A stretch of DNA of 64,000 bases from [Anoxybacillus] calidus (GCF_013760845.1 NZ_JACDUU010000009.1:60576-124575), one strand, 5' to 3'; positions 15,833 to 25,191 are shown, counted from the first letter of the stretch. Numbers and translations are program-made. Notes: generated by a model from the sequence alone, not told the origin.

Positions 15833-16666
15833 TCATTTCAGGTAAACAACATAAATCAATACAGCCAATACAATTCGATAAATGGCAAAAGGCACAAGTT
15901 TAATTCGATTAATTAGCTTTAAAAAGAATTTTACAACTATTAATGCAACCACAAAAGCGCTTATAAAGCCAACTATAAAGAAGGGCAACGCTTCTATCGT
16001 GAAGTATTCCCAATTCTTTAATAGCGATAAGCAACTTGCTCCTAACATAATAGGGACTGCCATAATAAAAGTAAAGTCAGCTGCAGCACGGTGACTCATA
16101 CCCAGTAAAACTCCACCCGCGATGGTGGAACCTGATCGAGAAAAACCAGGCCATAATCCTAAACATTGAAAAAGCCCCATTCCCAAAGCCTGTTTATACG
16201 TGATTTGATCAACCGTTTCTGTAATAAGTTTACCTGAGCTCAATCTATCTGCTATTAACATAAGAACCGCTCCAACTATCAGTCCAATGATAACCGTCTG
16301 AACGGAAAATAAGTATTCATCAATGTAATCTTCAAAAATAACTCCAAACACTCCTGCTGGTATTAACCCTACAATAACTTTTGATAGACTTAACTTTGCC
16401 TTTTGATTTTGGTGTTCTGATTTTCCTTTGTCCAGTCTCAATAAATGTATAAATCTTTCTTTAAAAAGAATAACAACTGCTAAAATAGAGCCTAGTTGAA
16501 TGACAACTTTGAACGTATTAGCCACCGGCTCTGTAAATATTTCTTTCGAATGGAGCAATATATCATCCACAATAATCATGTGACCCGTTGAGGAAATGGG
16601 TGCGAATTCCGTTAACCCCTCAACAATGCCTAAAATCAATGCTACAAATAATTCCCACAAATTCAC
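15833..16666 (-). CDS. uppP: Undecaprenyl-diphosphatase UppP/BacA
   Basis: A 277-residue polytopic membrane phosphatase that recycles undecaprenyl diphosphate to the monophosphate carrier for peptidoglycan and polysaccharide synthesis; overexpression gives bacitracin resistance. The two family signatures are present: EGLTEFAPISSTGH (about residues 16-29) and GFSRSGST (about 174-181), which supply the catalytic Glu, Ser, His and Arg. About eight hydrophobic helices are visible. The start is GTG 16666 with GGGAGTG seven bases before it. The stop of a truncated membrane-protein frame lies only 28 bases upstream on the same strand. Its proximity to the large polysaccharide synthase gene may be functional, because that enzyme class shares the lipid or sugar supply (inference). 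Confidence 0.92.
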   Translation of the reverse strand: MNLWELFVALILGIVEGLTEFAPISSTGHMIIVDDILLHSKEIFTEPVANTFKVVIQLGSILAVVILFKERFIHLLRLDKGKSEHQNQKAKLSLSKVIVGLIPAGVFGVIFEDYIDEYLFSVQTVIIGLIVGAVLMLIADRLSSGKLITETVDQITYKQALGMGLFQCLGLWPGFSRSGSTIAGGVLLGMSHRAAADFTFIMAVPIMLGASCLSLLKNWEYFTIEALPFFIVGFISAFVVALIVVKFFLKLINRIKLVPFAIYRIVLAVLIYVVYLK

Positions 16667-16694
16667 CTAAAAACACTCCCTCAATCTTATTTCC

Positions 16695-16904
16695 TTACTC
16701 TTTTCTCCAAAGAACCGTAATAATAAAAACTGCACTATAACCTACCAAGGCTTTGAGCTGAACAAGTGACAGCACAGAATGCCAATCAAGATATAATGTG
16801 GTTGCAAAAACCAATACAGAAATAAGCAACATCCAGATATATTTTACATCTTTTAAACTAAATGCACATTGGGCCTCTGGTTGTGTTTCACTACATATAT
16901 AGTA
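16695..16904 (-). pseudogene. C-terminal remnant of a membrane protein upstream of uppP
   Basis: The minus strand is open for 69 codons up to TAA at 16695-16697, preceded by an in-frame TAA at 16905-16907. It encodes two hydrophobic helices (YIWMLLISVLVFATTLYL and LVGYSAVFIITVLW) and ends WRKE. There is no start codon near its beginning, so it is the tail of a decayed gene once arranged as an operon with uppP. I do not recognise the parent family. Confidence 0.45.
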
Positions 16905-17458
16905 TTATTTTGCTTAGAATTACTCTATCTCTATTTTGGGGTTTAACACTATTTGTGATATGGTTCACCGTAACGTATTTAAATGAGGTTTTTATATTTA
17001 CCTCTAATCAACAATTGAAGGGCTTGTGCTCGTTAATTGAATTGAGTAATGTGTACCAGCAATTCATTCGAACATATACATTCTTTCTTATTCATTTCTC
17101 AATAAAGATTTTGTTCTAGATTCCTATTTAAAAAAAGATTCATCTTATTATTATCATGGTTCCGCCTAACACCTCTCTCCAAACTGATTCATCAAAAATA
17201 ATTCAAGTAAAAACCAAAAATATTCTCAATTACTATATATAAGTAAAAAAAACTTTTTCAGCATACCCCCAAAATCTTAAAATGTCTACCTAAACTTTTG
17301 TTGATAGTCATTTTTTATCGAAAAAGCTATCCGCTGGATCCGGGACATAATAGTTAACGTTCCTTTGGATTTTTTACAGATTTTATTTGTATAAAATCAA
17401 TTTATTAAAAATATAGTTATACATTTTTCGATACTTCACCTATGAGGAGGAGTCTTTA
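16905..17458. other. Gene-free AT-rich stretch before the large polysaccharide gene
   Basis: An 85-codon plus-strand frame (16862-17119) is antisense to the membrane remnant and lacks a ribosome site. No clear promoter is identifiable, although the region directly upstream of 17459 should contain one. GTTAACGTT occurs near 17352. I see nothing else to annotate. Confidence 0.4.
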
Positions 17459-20400
17459 GTGAATCGAATTTTTAGGTGGATTGTCAGATCATTGTTTGCA
17501 CCTGTCACCGGAAATGCAGGAGCAGTTGCGAGTACACTTGGTTTTTTTCTGGCCTTTTTACCTTTAGATAGTTTAAGAATTCCATTATTGCTTGCTTTTT
17601 CACTTTTGTTTCGTCTTAATATCATTGCCTTATTCCTTGGAACGTTAATTACGATTTTTATTCCTAATATTCGTGATTTACCCTTCCTAGATTTACTTGT
17701 ATTGGAAGATTACTGGCTATTTTCTGTCCTAAAAACTAAAATACAATCTTCACAAATCATTGCATCAGGGGTCTTCGGGGGCTTGATTGGTCTTGTCTGC
17801 TATTTTTTCTTCTACTGGTTTTACAATTTAGGGCTGAAAAAAAGGGAGCGAAATCAAGAAAATGTTTTTCTTGATCCTGCAAAAAGACGCTGGTCCATTA
17901 TTAAACGAATGAGTGTAGGCTTTACTATTTTAATTGTTTTAGTATCAACTATTTTTATTGAAAGCCTTACTACGAACCCAGTATTTCCTGAGCTGCAATT
18001 AAATAAAAGCGCATCAAAGAGCGGGATCGAGCCGATTAATAAAAGCTTTAGTGAAGAACAGCTCGCTTCACAGGTTCAAAAAACGAATCCTTCCCCATAT
18101 ATGGGTATATTGAACAAAAAACAATTGGCGAGCAAACAAGAAGTTTATGGTTTTTACGTCAATTGGGACGAAAACAGCAAAACTTCTTTTAAAAAAAATA
18201 TCAATTCTATTACAACATTAGTGCCGGAGTGGGTGCAGCTTACGCCTAACCTTACTCTTAAAACCAACACTGACAGGTCAATTATTGCAGAGGCAAAAGC
18301 ACATGATGTAAAGATTCTCCCATTAGTTCATAATTTTATTAATAATAAATGGGATGGCGAAACACTGCATCGGTTATTTACTACTCCCGGCGCTGAAGAT
18401 CTTTTTATTAAAAATTTGCTGGCTTATGTGAGAACAAATGACTTTGACGGTATTAATATAGACTTTGAAGAAATCAATCCAAATGACAAAGATCATTTCA
18501 CTCGTTTTATTGATAAAGTTTCTAAAAGCTTTCATCGACATGGTCTCATGGTCACAGTGGATGTCCCGCCGAAGAACAATAGTTTTGACTATGCTTCTTT
18601 AGCAGCTAAAGTTGATCGGATGATTGTCATGCTATATGACCTGCACAACTCCATGAGTAAACCTGGACCTGTTGCTCCATCTGATTGGGTAAAAGAGAGC
18701 TTAAACCAGCTCAATATTCCTTCCCAAAAGTTGATTGTGAGTTTGGGAAGCTACGGTTACGACTGGGAAGAAAACTCCAATCAGCCTGCAGATACGATGA
18801 CCTTCGGAGATATCATGAATTTGGGAATGGGAACCAACCTCCAAATCCATTGGAATAAACAAGCAGGCAACCCTTATTTACGCTACAAAATAAACGGAAA
18901 AAACCATATTGTTTGGTTTTTAGATGCTGCTACTTTTTATAATCAAATGAAGTTAGCGATAGGTGCCGGCTCAAGAGGAATAGCGGTTTGGCGTCTCGGT
19001 TCTGAAGATCCTTCTATCTGGAATTACATTAATAAACCAGAGGAAATGAACAATCCATCCAATGCCCTTAAAACCTTGGTCAGTCCTGAACTTGTTCACT
19101 ATATAGGTGATGGTGAGATTTTAAAAATTGATTCTCAATCTGAAAAAGGTAAAAGAACGATTCAATTGGATTCTCATGGGATGATTCAAACTGAAACCTA
19201 TATTAAATTACCAAAGCCTTTTCAGGTGGCTCGATATGGAAAACCGAAACGTAAGGAAGTCGTCCTTTCCTTTGATGACGGTCCAGATCCAACCTATACA
19301 CCGCAAATATTGGACATTTTGGACAAGAATGATATAAAAGGGACCTTTTTTATTCTTGGAGAGAATGCTATGAAGCATCCAGAACTGGTTGAAAGGATGT
19401 TTAAGGAAGGCCATGAAGTTGGCAACCATACCTTTACCCATCCTGATGTTGCATCCATCACACCATTTCAAACGAGAATGGAGCTAAATGCAACTCAGCG
19501 TTTATTTCAAGAAATTACAGGTCATTCGATGACCCTTTTCCGCCCACCGTATATTGCTGATGCCGAACCGAGCACAAGGAGCGAACTCGTGCCCATATTG
19601 CGGGCACAGGAAATGGGTTATACCATGGTCGGTGAATCAATTGACTCTGAAGATTGGAAAGAAATTTCTAGTAATGAAATTGTGAAGCGGGTATTGGATC
19701 AGCTGCCAGAAGGAAATGTGATTTTGCTGCACGATGCTGGCGGTGACCGCTCCAACACTGTAGAGGCCTTGCCTATTATTATTAAAGAACTTAAAAAGCG
19801 CGGCTACACATTTACCACCATTGCTGATCTAATTGGAAAAAGTAATAGTCAGATTATGCCCCCTGCTGATCAGGACAGCCCTTATTTGGTCTATAACAAG
19901 GCTGTATTCAAAGTCATACAAGGTTGGCACATAGGGTTAAATTTCCTGTTCTACTCGGCTATCCTTTTAGGAATCTTACGGCTGATTATCTTCGTTTTCC
20001 TTTCGAGAATACAGGTAAAAAGGTATAAAGAAACCCAGATCGACCCTAACTTTACACCTTTTGTCAGTGTCGTGATTGCTGCCTATAACGAAGAAAAAGT
20101 AATTTGCAAAACCGTTGATTCTATCTTATCCAGCGATTACCCAGCCTTTGAGGTGCTGATTGTCGACGATGGATCAAAGGATAATACTGCTGTTGTGGTT
20201 CAAGAAACTTATGCAAACCATCATCAAGTCAGATTAATCAAAAAAACCAATGGGGGAAAATCTTCCGCTGTTAATCTTGGTTTTAAAGAAGCAAAAGGGG
20301 AAATCGTGGTTGCTCTTGACGCTGATACACTCATTGCTGAAAATGCTATCTCACTGCTTGTTAACCATTTTAAAAATGAAAATGTTGCTGCTGTTTCTGG

Positions 20401-21154
20401 TAATGTAAAGGTCGGCAATAAGGTGAACCTCCTTACAAACTGGCAGCACATCGAATATGTGACAGGCTTTAACCTAGAGAGAAGGGCCTTTGCCGCGCTT
20501 AATTGCATTACGGTTGTACCAGGTGCGATCGGTGCATGGAGAAAGACGGCTGTAGAAGAAGCAGGATACTTTAAAGAGGATACACTGGCAGAGGATACCG
20601 ATATCACTCTTACTCTTTTACGCCATGGGAAAAAGATTGAATTTGAAGAAAAGGCTTATGCCTATACAGAAGTACCGGAAGATATTAAAAGTCTGGCAAA
20701 ACAGCGTTACCGATGGGTTTATGGTACGTTACAATGCTTATGGAAACATCGTGATGCTTTATTCAATAAAAAACATAAATCATTAGGATATATCGGCCTA
20801 CCAAACATGTGGCTTTTCCAATATATTTATCAAACCATATCGCCTATTGCAGATATATTGTTTATTATATCCCTTTTTAGTCCGAACCCTGGAAAAGCAG
20901 TCATTGGATTTATACTTTTTTACTTACTGGATTTCGTTACTTCTCTATATGCATTTCGTTTGGAGAAAGAAAGTCCTAAACCACTAAGTTCATTGTTTCT
21001 ACAACGAATCTTATACAAACAGCTTATGACTTATGTGGTGATAAAATCCCTCTTCTCCGCAATAAAGGGAGTAACCGTTGGTTGGAATAAACTAATACGA
21101 AAAGGGAATGTAACTCAGGAAACCTCTATTGTAACGGTTAAGGAATCTGCATAA
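17459..21154 (+). CDS. Trimodular polysaccharide enzyme: DUF2062-like membrane domain, GH18-like domain, NodB deacetylase, GT2 synthase
   Basis: A 1231-residue membrane protein. Residues 1-125 resemble a DUF2062 membrane domain (GNAGAVASTLGFFLAFLP), with another helix at about 150-168. About 225-540 is GH18-like: EVYGFYVNWDE, FDGINIDFEEI near 327-337 with the DxxDxDxE catalytic acids, and GIAVWRLGSEDPSIW. About 595-795 is a NodB polysaccharide deacetylase: SFDDGPD near 603, GNHTFTHPD metal-site His, FRPPY, and LLHDAGGDR. After a helix at about 825-850 comes a processive GT2 domain: SVVIAAYNEE near 868, DAD at 954, EDTD at 1045, QRYRW at 1082, then C-terminal helices. This equals PgaB-like and PgaC-like activities in one chain, suggesting synthesis, partial de-N-acetylation and trimming of a beta-1,6-GlcNAc-type exopolysaccharide. 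Similar deacetylase-GT2 fusions are known in Firmicutes. GTG start with GAGGAGGAG. Confidence 0.85.
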   Translation: MNRIFRWIVRSLFAPVTGNAGAVASTLGFFLAFLPLDSLRIPLLLAFSLLFRLNIIALFLGTLITIFIPNIRDLPFLDLLVLEDYWLFSVLKTKIQSSQIIASGVFGGLIGLVCYFFFYWFYNLGLKKRERNQENVFLDPAKRRWSIIKRMSVGFTILIVLVSTIFIESLTTNPVFPELQLNKSASKSGIEPINKSFSEEQLASQVQKTNPSPYMGILNKKQLASKQEVYGFYVNWDENSKTSFKKNINSITTLVPEWVQLTPNLTLKTNTDRSIIAEAKAHDVKILPLVHNFINNKWDGETLHRLFTTPGAEDLFIKNLLAYVRTNDFDGINIDFEEINPNDKDHFTRFIDKVSKSFHRHGLMVTVDVPPKNNSFDYASLAAKVDRMIVMLYDLHNSMSKPGPVAPSDWVKESLNQLNIPSQKLIVSLGSYGYDWEENSNQPADTMTFGDIMNLGMGTNLQIHWNKQAGNPYLRYKINGKNHIVWFLDAATFYNQMKLAIGAGSRGIAVWRLGSEDPSIWNYINKPEEMNNPSNALKTLVSPELVHYIGDGEILKIDSQSEKGKRTIQLDSHGMIQTETYIKLPKPFQVARYGKPKRKEVVLSFDDGPDPTYTPQILDILDKNDIKGTFFILGENAMKHPELVERMFKEGHEVGNHTFTHPDVASITPFQTRMELNATQRLFQEITGHSMTLFRPPYIADAEPSTRSELVPILRAQEMGYTMVGESIDSEDWKEISSNEIVKRVLDQLPEGNVILLHDAGGDRSNTVEALPIIIKELKKRGYTFTTIADLIGKSNSQIMPPADQDSPYLVYNKAVFKVIQGWHIGLNFLFYSAILLGILRLIIFVFLSRIQVKRYKETQIDPNFTPFVSVVIAAYNEEKVICKTVDSILSSDYPAFEVLIVDDGSKDNTAVVVQETYANHHQVRLIKKTNGGKSSAVNLGFKEAKGEIVVALDADTLIAENAISLLVNHFKNENVAAVSGNVKVGNKVNLLTNWQHIEYVTGFNLERRAFAALNCITVVPGAIGAWRKTAVEEAGYFKEDTLAEDTDITLTLLRHGKKIEFEEKAYAYTEVPEDIKSLAKQRYRWVYGTLQCLWKHRDALFNKKHKSLGYIGLPNMWLFQYIYQTISPIADILFIISLFSPNPGKAVIGFILFYLLDFVTSLYAFRLEKESPKPLSSLFLQRILYKQLMTYVVIKSLFSAIKGVTVGWNKLIRKGNVTQETSIVTVKESA

Positions 21155-21168
21155 TGGCATCTTCGTAC

Positions 21169-21198
21169 AGGTCTTTCCCATTTGGGGAAGGCCTTTTA
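21169..21198 (+). terminator. Terminator of the polysaccharide enzyme gene
   Basis: AGGTCTTTCCC, loop ATTT, GGGGAAGGCCT, then TTTATAT; 15 bases after the stop. Confidence 0.75.
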
Positions 21199-21216
21199 TA
21201 TATTAATTTATAAAAG

Positions 21217-21249
21217 AAAAGGATCACCTCCTTTTGATGATCCTTTTTG
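21217..21249 (-). terminator. Terminator of the Thr-rich protein gene
   Basis: AAAAGGATCA and TGATCCTTTTT form a ten-base stem around an 11-base loop; on the minus strand the second arm runs into TTTTCTTTT, directly after the stop of the gene at 21256. Confidence 0.75.
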
Positions 21250-21255
21250 AAAGAA

Positions 21256-21957
21256 TTATATTTTCTTTCCGTTTTTGTCTTTTTTATCCTCATGGCTCGC
21301 AGCCTTTTCTTTTGCGGCTTGAGAAACTTGTTGTCCACGGTTGGTTGTCTTTGTAGTAGTACTTGTCGTTTTAGTAGTACTTGTTGTTGTATTAGTACTT
21401 GTTGTTGTATTAGTTCCCGTCGCCGTGGGTGTGGTTGTTGCCGTTGGTGCTTTTGTGCTAGTTGAAGGTATCGTTGTTGCAACAGGCGTTGTGGTTACAT
21501 TTGTTGTATTAGTTCCCGTCGTCACGGGTGTAGTCGTTGTCGTCGGTGCTTTTGCCCTTGTCGACGATATCGCTGTTGCAGCTGGCTTTGTGGTTGTTGC
21601 CGTATCCGTATTAGCAGGATTTGTTGTAGTTCTCTTGCTGAATTTTTTCGTATTTTGTTGAATGGCTGCTATAGCCATATCACTCTTGTTTCTATTTTTT
21701 AAAGACTCTTGAAAAGCAGGAATATCATGAGAAAGCTTGGTTTGACCGTCTTTCACATTCGTTGTTGGCGTGTGATCTTTCACCGTTTTTTCTGCTTGGC
21801 TGATTATACCCGCTTTTTTTGGGTCTCCGGATATAGTTGAAGCATTTTCTTCTGTAAATTTTTTAGAAGATTGATTGACTAACAAGGCGTTGGTGACAGA
21901 AAACGTAACAGATCCCGCTAAAACCATGGCAAGGGCTCCCTTGGTTAGTTTCTTCAT
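21256..21957 (-). CDS. Secreted Thr-rich low-complexity protein
   Basis: A 233-residue protein with a Sec signal peptide (MKKLTKGALAMVLAGSVTFS, then VTNALLV). Residues about 110-205 are a Thr/Ala/Pro tract with imperfect repeats containing TTTTTP, ATGTNTT and KAPTATTTP units, and the C-terminus is basic and charged (KEKAASHEDKKDKNGKKI). There is no LPxTG anchor or lipobox, and no enzyme domain. Such Thr-rich stalks are typical of extended wall-associated or O-glycosylated regions, but no function can be assigned. It converges on the polysaccharide synthase gene and lies in its immediate neighbourhood, so a matrix role is conceivable. A short inverted repeat (CGTATT/AATACG) lies just upstream. 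The repeat DNA is unlike the neighbouring genes in composition. Confidence 0.7.
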   Translation of the reverse strand: MKKLTKGALAMVLAGSVTFSVTNALLVNQSSKKFTEENASTISGDPKKAGIISQAEKTVKDHTPTTNVKDGQTKLSHDIPAFQESLKNRNKSDMAIAAIQQNTKKFSKRTTTNPANTDTATTTKPAATAISSTRAKAPTTTTTPVTTGTNTTNVTTTPVATTIPSTSTKAPTATTTPTATGTNTTTSTNTTTSTTKTTSTTTKTTNRGQQVSQAAKEKAASHEDKKDKNGKKI

Positions 21958-22222
21958 ATAAATCCCCTCGTGTTTTTTAAATGATCGTATTAAAAGAATA
22001 CGAACGAACCAAAATATATTATGGGTGTATAAAAAAAAGAATTTTGGAGTCTTTTTATCGCTATCTTACTACTTCACTTACATTGTTTATAAATTAAACT
22101 TCTAATATTTTTTTCTTTTCCTCTCATAACTAAACATCTTTCATTTACTCTGAATAAAGTCTGTGCAATTTGCTTTCTCATTATCAATATATAAAAGATA
22201 TTTCATCAGAAACAAACCTCAT

Positions 22223-22702
22223 TTACTTATGATACGGTTCCCCTCTATTAATGCGAAACGCCCGGTATACTTGTTCAAGAAGAATAAGCCGCATGAGCTG
22301 ATGTGGAAACGTCATCTTTGAAAAGGATAAGGCTTCGTCAGCCCGCTGCATGACTTGTTTGCTTAATCCAAGTGAGCCCCCGATAACAAAGGCCATTTTG
22401 CTTTTTCCGTAGGTAGCAAGCTTATCCAAGCTTTCTGCCAGCTCTTCGGACGATTTCATCTTTCCTTCGATGGCTAAGGCAATAACATATGTATCATCTG
22501 AAATTTTCGCTAAGATGCGCTCGCCTTCTTTTTGCTTTACTTGCTCCATTTCTTGATCACTTAGATTCTCTGGCGCTTTTTCATCCGGTACTTCAATGAT
22601 TTCTACTTTTGCGTAGCCTGATAACCGTTTTACGTATTCATCAATTCCTTGCTTTAAATATTTTTCTTTCAGTTTGCCGACACAAATAATCGAGATATTC
22701 AC
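22223..22702 (-). CDS. rlmH: 23S rRNA pseudouridine1915 N3-methyltransferase RlmH
   Basis: A 159-residue SPOUT methyltransferase acting on the assembled 70S ribosome at helix 69. The start [20 protein letters not shown], the SAM-binding loop [10 protein letters not shown] (about 104-113) and the invariant C-terminus [14 protein letters not shown] are diagnostic. Full length; ATG start at 22702. B. subtilis calls it yydA. It lies directly downstream of a tiny CxxH/CxxC gene on the same strand, with a DnaA-box cluster in the intergenic space, and marks the origin-distal end of the core block here. Confidence 0.95.
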   Translation of the reverse strand: MNISIICVGKLKEKYLKQGIDEYVKRLSGYAKVEIIEVPDEKAPENLSDQEMEQVKQKEGERILAKISDDTYVIALAIEGKMKSSEELAESLDKLATYGKSKMAFVIGGSLGLSKQVMQRADEALSFSKMTFPHQLMRLILLEQVYRAFRINRGEPYHK

Positions 22703-22727
22703 AGTTCATCCCCACTTTACAAACATA

Positions 22728-22975
22728 ATATCCACAGAATTTATCCACATATTCACAAAACATATCCACATTTTGTGTGGAAACATTAGTTCCCTACAAT
22801 ATATACCGCTTGATTTTTGCAAAAATCACAATGTAATGCCTGGTTATCCACAGAAATCTTTTCAATCTCTGGTGCTACTTCTCTTTCATCAATATACATA
22901 TCGATCGCTAATTCAATATGTTCTTCGCAACATTTATACATCTTGCAGTACCTCCTGTTATCCACTTGTGGAAAA
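22728..22975. promoter_or_regulatory. DnaA-box cluster at rlmH and the CxxH gene
   Basis: Perfect TTATCCACA boxes at 22741-22749 and 22844-22852. One-mismatch boxes: ATATCCACA at 22728-22736 and 22762-22770, TTATCCACT at 22958-22966, and TGTGGAAAA (reverse) at 22967-22975. Weaker ones lie at 22749-22757 and 22776-22784. This density is far above background and is about 31 kb from oriC. I recall the yydA upstream region being a DnaA target in B. subtilis. Confidence 0.7.
22786..22941 (-). CDS. CxxH/CxxC small protein (BA_5709 family)
   Basis: A 51-residue protein too short for standard gene callers. It starts MYKCCEEHIELAIDMYIDER and ends HCDFCKNQAVYIVGN. The N-terminal CCEEH and C-terminal HCDFC motifs look like a zinc-binding pair. 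The start at 22941 is preceded by an AGGAGGT ribosome site (minus strand, about 10 bases away). Small CxxH/CxxC proteins are known beside rlmH in Bacillaceae; their function is unknown. It contains a perfect DnaA box within its coding sequence. Confidence 0.8.
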   Translation of the reverse strand: MYKCCEEHIELAIDMYIDEREVAPEIEKISVDNQALHCDFCKNQAVYIVGN

Positions 22976-23006
22976 AGAAAAACAGGAGAGAAACTACTCT
23001 CCTGTT
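22971..23006 (-). terminator. Terminator of the wal operon after htrC
   Basis: On the minus strand AACAGGAGAG, loop TAGTTT and CTCTCCTGTT form a perfect ten-base stem followed by TTTCTTTTTCC. It lies 37 bases after the htrC stop and overlaps the last DnaA box of the cluster. Confidence 0.9.
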
Positions 23007-23042
23007 GATAAATTATATCCGAAATTCTTTTCGTTTTTCTAC

Positions 23043-24281
23043 TTAAAATGATTCTTTTGCTAACTTCATTGTGACCGTTTGCTTTTTGCCTTCCCTGTAG
23101 AACGTCACTTTCATTTTGTCTCCAATGGATTTTTCTGTATATAAGTATTTTCTCAATTCAAGAACGTTACGAATTTTTTTATCGTCTAAAGCGACAATGA
23201 CATCGAACTGTTTTAAACCAGCTTGTGCTGCCGGAGACATTGGTACGACTTGAACAATCGCCACTCCTTCAGTTACGTCTTTCGGTAAATGAAGCGTTTC
23301 TTGTAAATGATAAGAAGCAATGTCACTTAGCGAACGGAGTTCTACTCCCATATACGGACGACGCACTTGTCCATATTTTTCTAAGTCAGCAATAACTGGT
23401 TGAGCAAAATTAATTGGAATGGCAAATCCAATTCCTTCAACGGCTTGCTGGGCGATTTTCATCGAGTTAATGCCAATGACTTGACCTTCAATGTTTACAA
23501 GAGCGCCTCCACTGTTTCCAGGGTTAATGGCAGCGTCTGTTTGTAACACTTCCGCATTCCAATCCGGTACACCGTCTTGGTCCAAATCAACTTCAATCGT
23601 GCGGTTCGTTCCCGAAATAATTCCTTGTGTAACAGAACCAGCAAATTGAAGACCTAACGGGTTACCAATAGCGATGACTGGTTCACCCGGTTTGACCGCA
23701 TCGGAGTTGCCAAACTCCGCCACTTTCTTTACATGCTTCGCATCAATTTCAAGTACGGCTAAATCTGTCCAAATATCGCTTCCCAATACTTTCGCTGGAA
23801 CTCTTGTACCGTCCTTTAAGCTCACTTCCACTTGACTTGCGTTTTCCACAACGTGATGATTCGTTACAATAAATGCTTTACCATTTGCTTTTTTATAAAT
23901 CACACCTGATCCTGTTCCTGCTTCGCCGCCTTGAGACCAGAAGTTAGCTTCTTGAATATTTACAATGCCAACGACTGCGTCAGAGACTTTATCGACGGCT
24001 TTCGTCACTTGGGAAACGACATCGACCTCAACACTTTTTTGCATAGTTGGCTGACGGGACGTACCTTCCTTCGGTTCGTTCTCATCCTCCGTAATAGCTA
24101 TATCATAAGGGAGAACATTCCATTTTGAAAGAGTCGGAATGGAGAACATGATTAATAATGCGCCTAAAATCGCACCAACTAAAGCCGATAAAAACCAACC
24201 GCCCCGATTTCCTTTTTGTTTTTGTTGATATTGCTGATAATGATCATCATAATACCCCACTGCACTCACCAATCCTTTCAT
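23043..24281 (-). CDS. htrC: Membrane-anchored HtrA-type serine protease HtrC
   Basis: A 412-residue DegP/HtrA protease with one transmembrane helix (about 29-51), a trypsin-like domain with His143 (VTNHHVV), Asp173 (TDLAVLEID) and Ser257 (GNSGGAL), and a C-terminal PDZ domain (about 305-400). A DLDQDG loop before the catalytic Ser looks like a calcium-binding turn. It corresponds to B. subtilis YyxA/HtrC, the last gene of the wal operon. The start is uncertain: ATG 24281 has a poor ribosome site, and in-frame GTG codons at 24269 and 24260 are alternatives. It degrades or refolds extracytoplasmic proteins; a link to WalRK signalling is inferred from position. Confidence 0.9.
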   Translation of the reverse strand: MKGLVSAVGYYDDHYQQYQQKQKGNRGGWFLSALVGAILGALLIMFSIPTLSKWNVLPYDIAITEDENEPKEGTSRQPTMQKSVEVDVVSQVTKAVDKVSDAVVGIVNIQEANFWSQGGEAGTGSGVIYKKANGKAFIVTNHHVVENASQVEVSLKDGTRVPAKVLGSDIWTDLAVLEIDAKHVKKVAEFGNSDAVKPGEPVIAIGNPLGLQFAGSVTQGIISGTNRTIEVDLDQDGVPDWNAEVLQTDAAINPGNSGGALVNIEGQVIGINSMKIAQQAVEGIGFAIPINFAQPVIADLEKYGQVRRPYMGVELRSLSDIASYHLQETLHLPKDVTEGVAIVQVVPMSPAAQAGLKQFDVIVALDDKKIRNVLELRKYLYTEKSIGDKMKVTFYREGKKQTVTMKLAKESF

Positions 24282-24390
24282 CAAAGAGGAGTCAGTAAAA
24301 GGTAGTGTATGTATCCAATTATCATTATACTCCTCTCCACCGTTAAAAATCCATTATTAAGATATTAGCACAGCATATCCAAAAACATCG

Positions 24391-25188
24391 TTACACATAC
24401 GTCAGCTTTGTTGGAATTTTTGGGTCTGTATCATATAAATCAAACTGCTCTCCAACAATAATTCCTTTGCTTGCCAGTACTTGAGTCACTGACATTCTCG
24501 CCAAATCTTTCATATTATTATCTTGACTTAAATGAGCCAAATAAATTCGTTTTGTATTATCACCAATTACATCAGCTAAAGCAAGTCCTGCATCTTCATT
24601 GGAAACATGTCCAACATCGCTCAAAATCCGACGTTTAATATTCCATGGATAATGCCCCATTCTTAGCATTTCCACATCGTGGTTGCTTTCAAATACAAAC
24701 ACATCGGCGTTCTTAATGATGCCTTTCATACGGTCGCTTACATAGCCTGTATCAGTAATTAATACAAGTTTTTTCCCTTCATGATGAAATACATAAAACA
24801 TCGGTTCAGCAGCATCATGTGAAACACCGAATGATTCAACATCTAGATCGCCAAAAGTTTTTACCGTTCCCATTTGAAATACAAATTTTTGCTCAGTTGG
24901 AATATCGCCGATTAATCCTTCCATCGCTTTCCACGTCTTTTCATTAGCATAAATCGGCAATTGATATTTTCGGGCAATGACGCCGAGACCTTTAATATGG
25001 TCACTATGTTCATGGGTAACTAAAATGCCTGATAGCTGCCTCATGTCCCGCTCAATTTGCTGAAACAGCTGTTCCATCTGTTTTCCGCTCAAGCCTGCGT
25101 CAACAAGCAAACTACTTCGATCGGTCTCCACAAAAAAGGCGTTTCCTGTGCTTCCGCTTGCAAGGACGCTAAACCTTATACTCACCAT
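24391..25188 (-). CDS. walJ: Metallo-beta-lactamase-fold protein WalJ
   Basis: A 265-residue cytoplasmic beta-lactamase-fold protein with the metal motif HEHSDH (residues 59-64) and further ligand His and Asp residues in the [15 protein letters not shown] and ESNHD segments. B. subtilis YycJ/WalJ has 5'-3' exonuclease activity and has been linked to mismatch repair and to coordinating division with replication. It lies three bases after walI in the walRKHIJ-htrC operon and probably belongs to the WalR transcript. Length and order agree with the family. Confidence 0.92.
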   Translation of the reverse strand: MVSIRFSVLASGSTGNAFFVETDRSSLLVDAGLSGKQMEQLFQQIERDMRQLSGILVTHEHSDHIKGLGVIARKYQLPIYANEKTWKAMEGLIGDIPTEQKFVFQMGTVKTFGDLDVESFGVSHDAAEPMFYVFHHEGKKLVLITDTGYVSDRMKGIIKNADVFVFESNHDVEMLRMGHYPWNIKRRILSDVGHVSNEDAGLALADVIGDNTKRIYLAHLSQDNNMKDLARMSVTQVLASKGIIVGEQFDLYDTDPKIPTKLTYV

Positions 25189-25191
25189 GTC

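Noticed and set aside
16862..17119. 85-codon plus-strand hydrophobic frame
   Set aside because: Antisense to the membrane-protein remnant, no ribosome site, AT-driven hydrophobicity.
21341..21661. 106-codon plus-strand Val-rich frame
   Set aside because: Antisense shadow of the Thr-codon repeat in the secreted protein gene.
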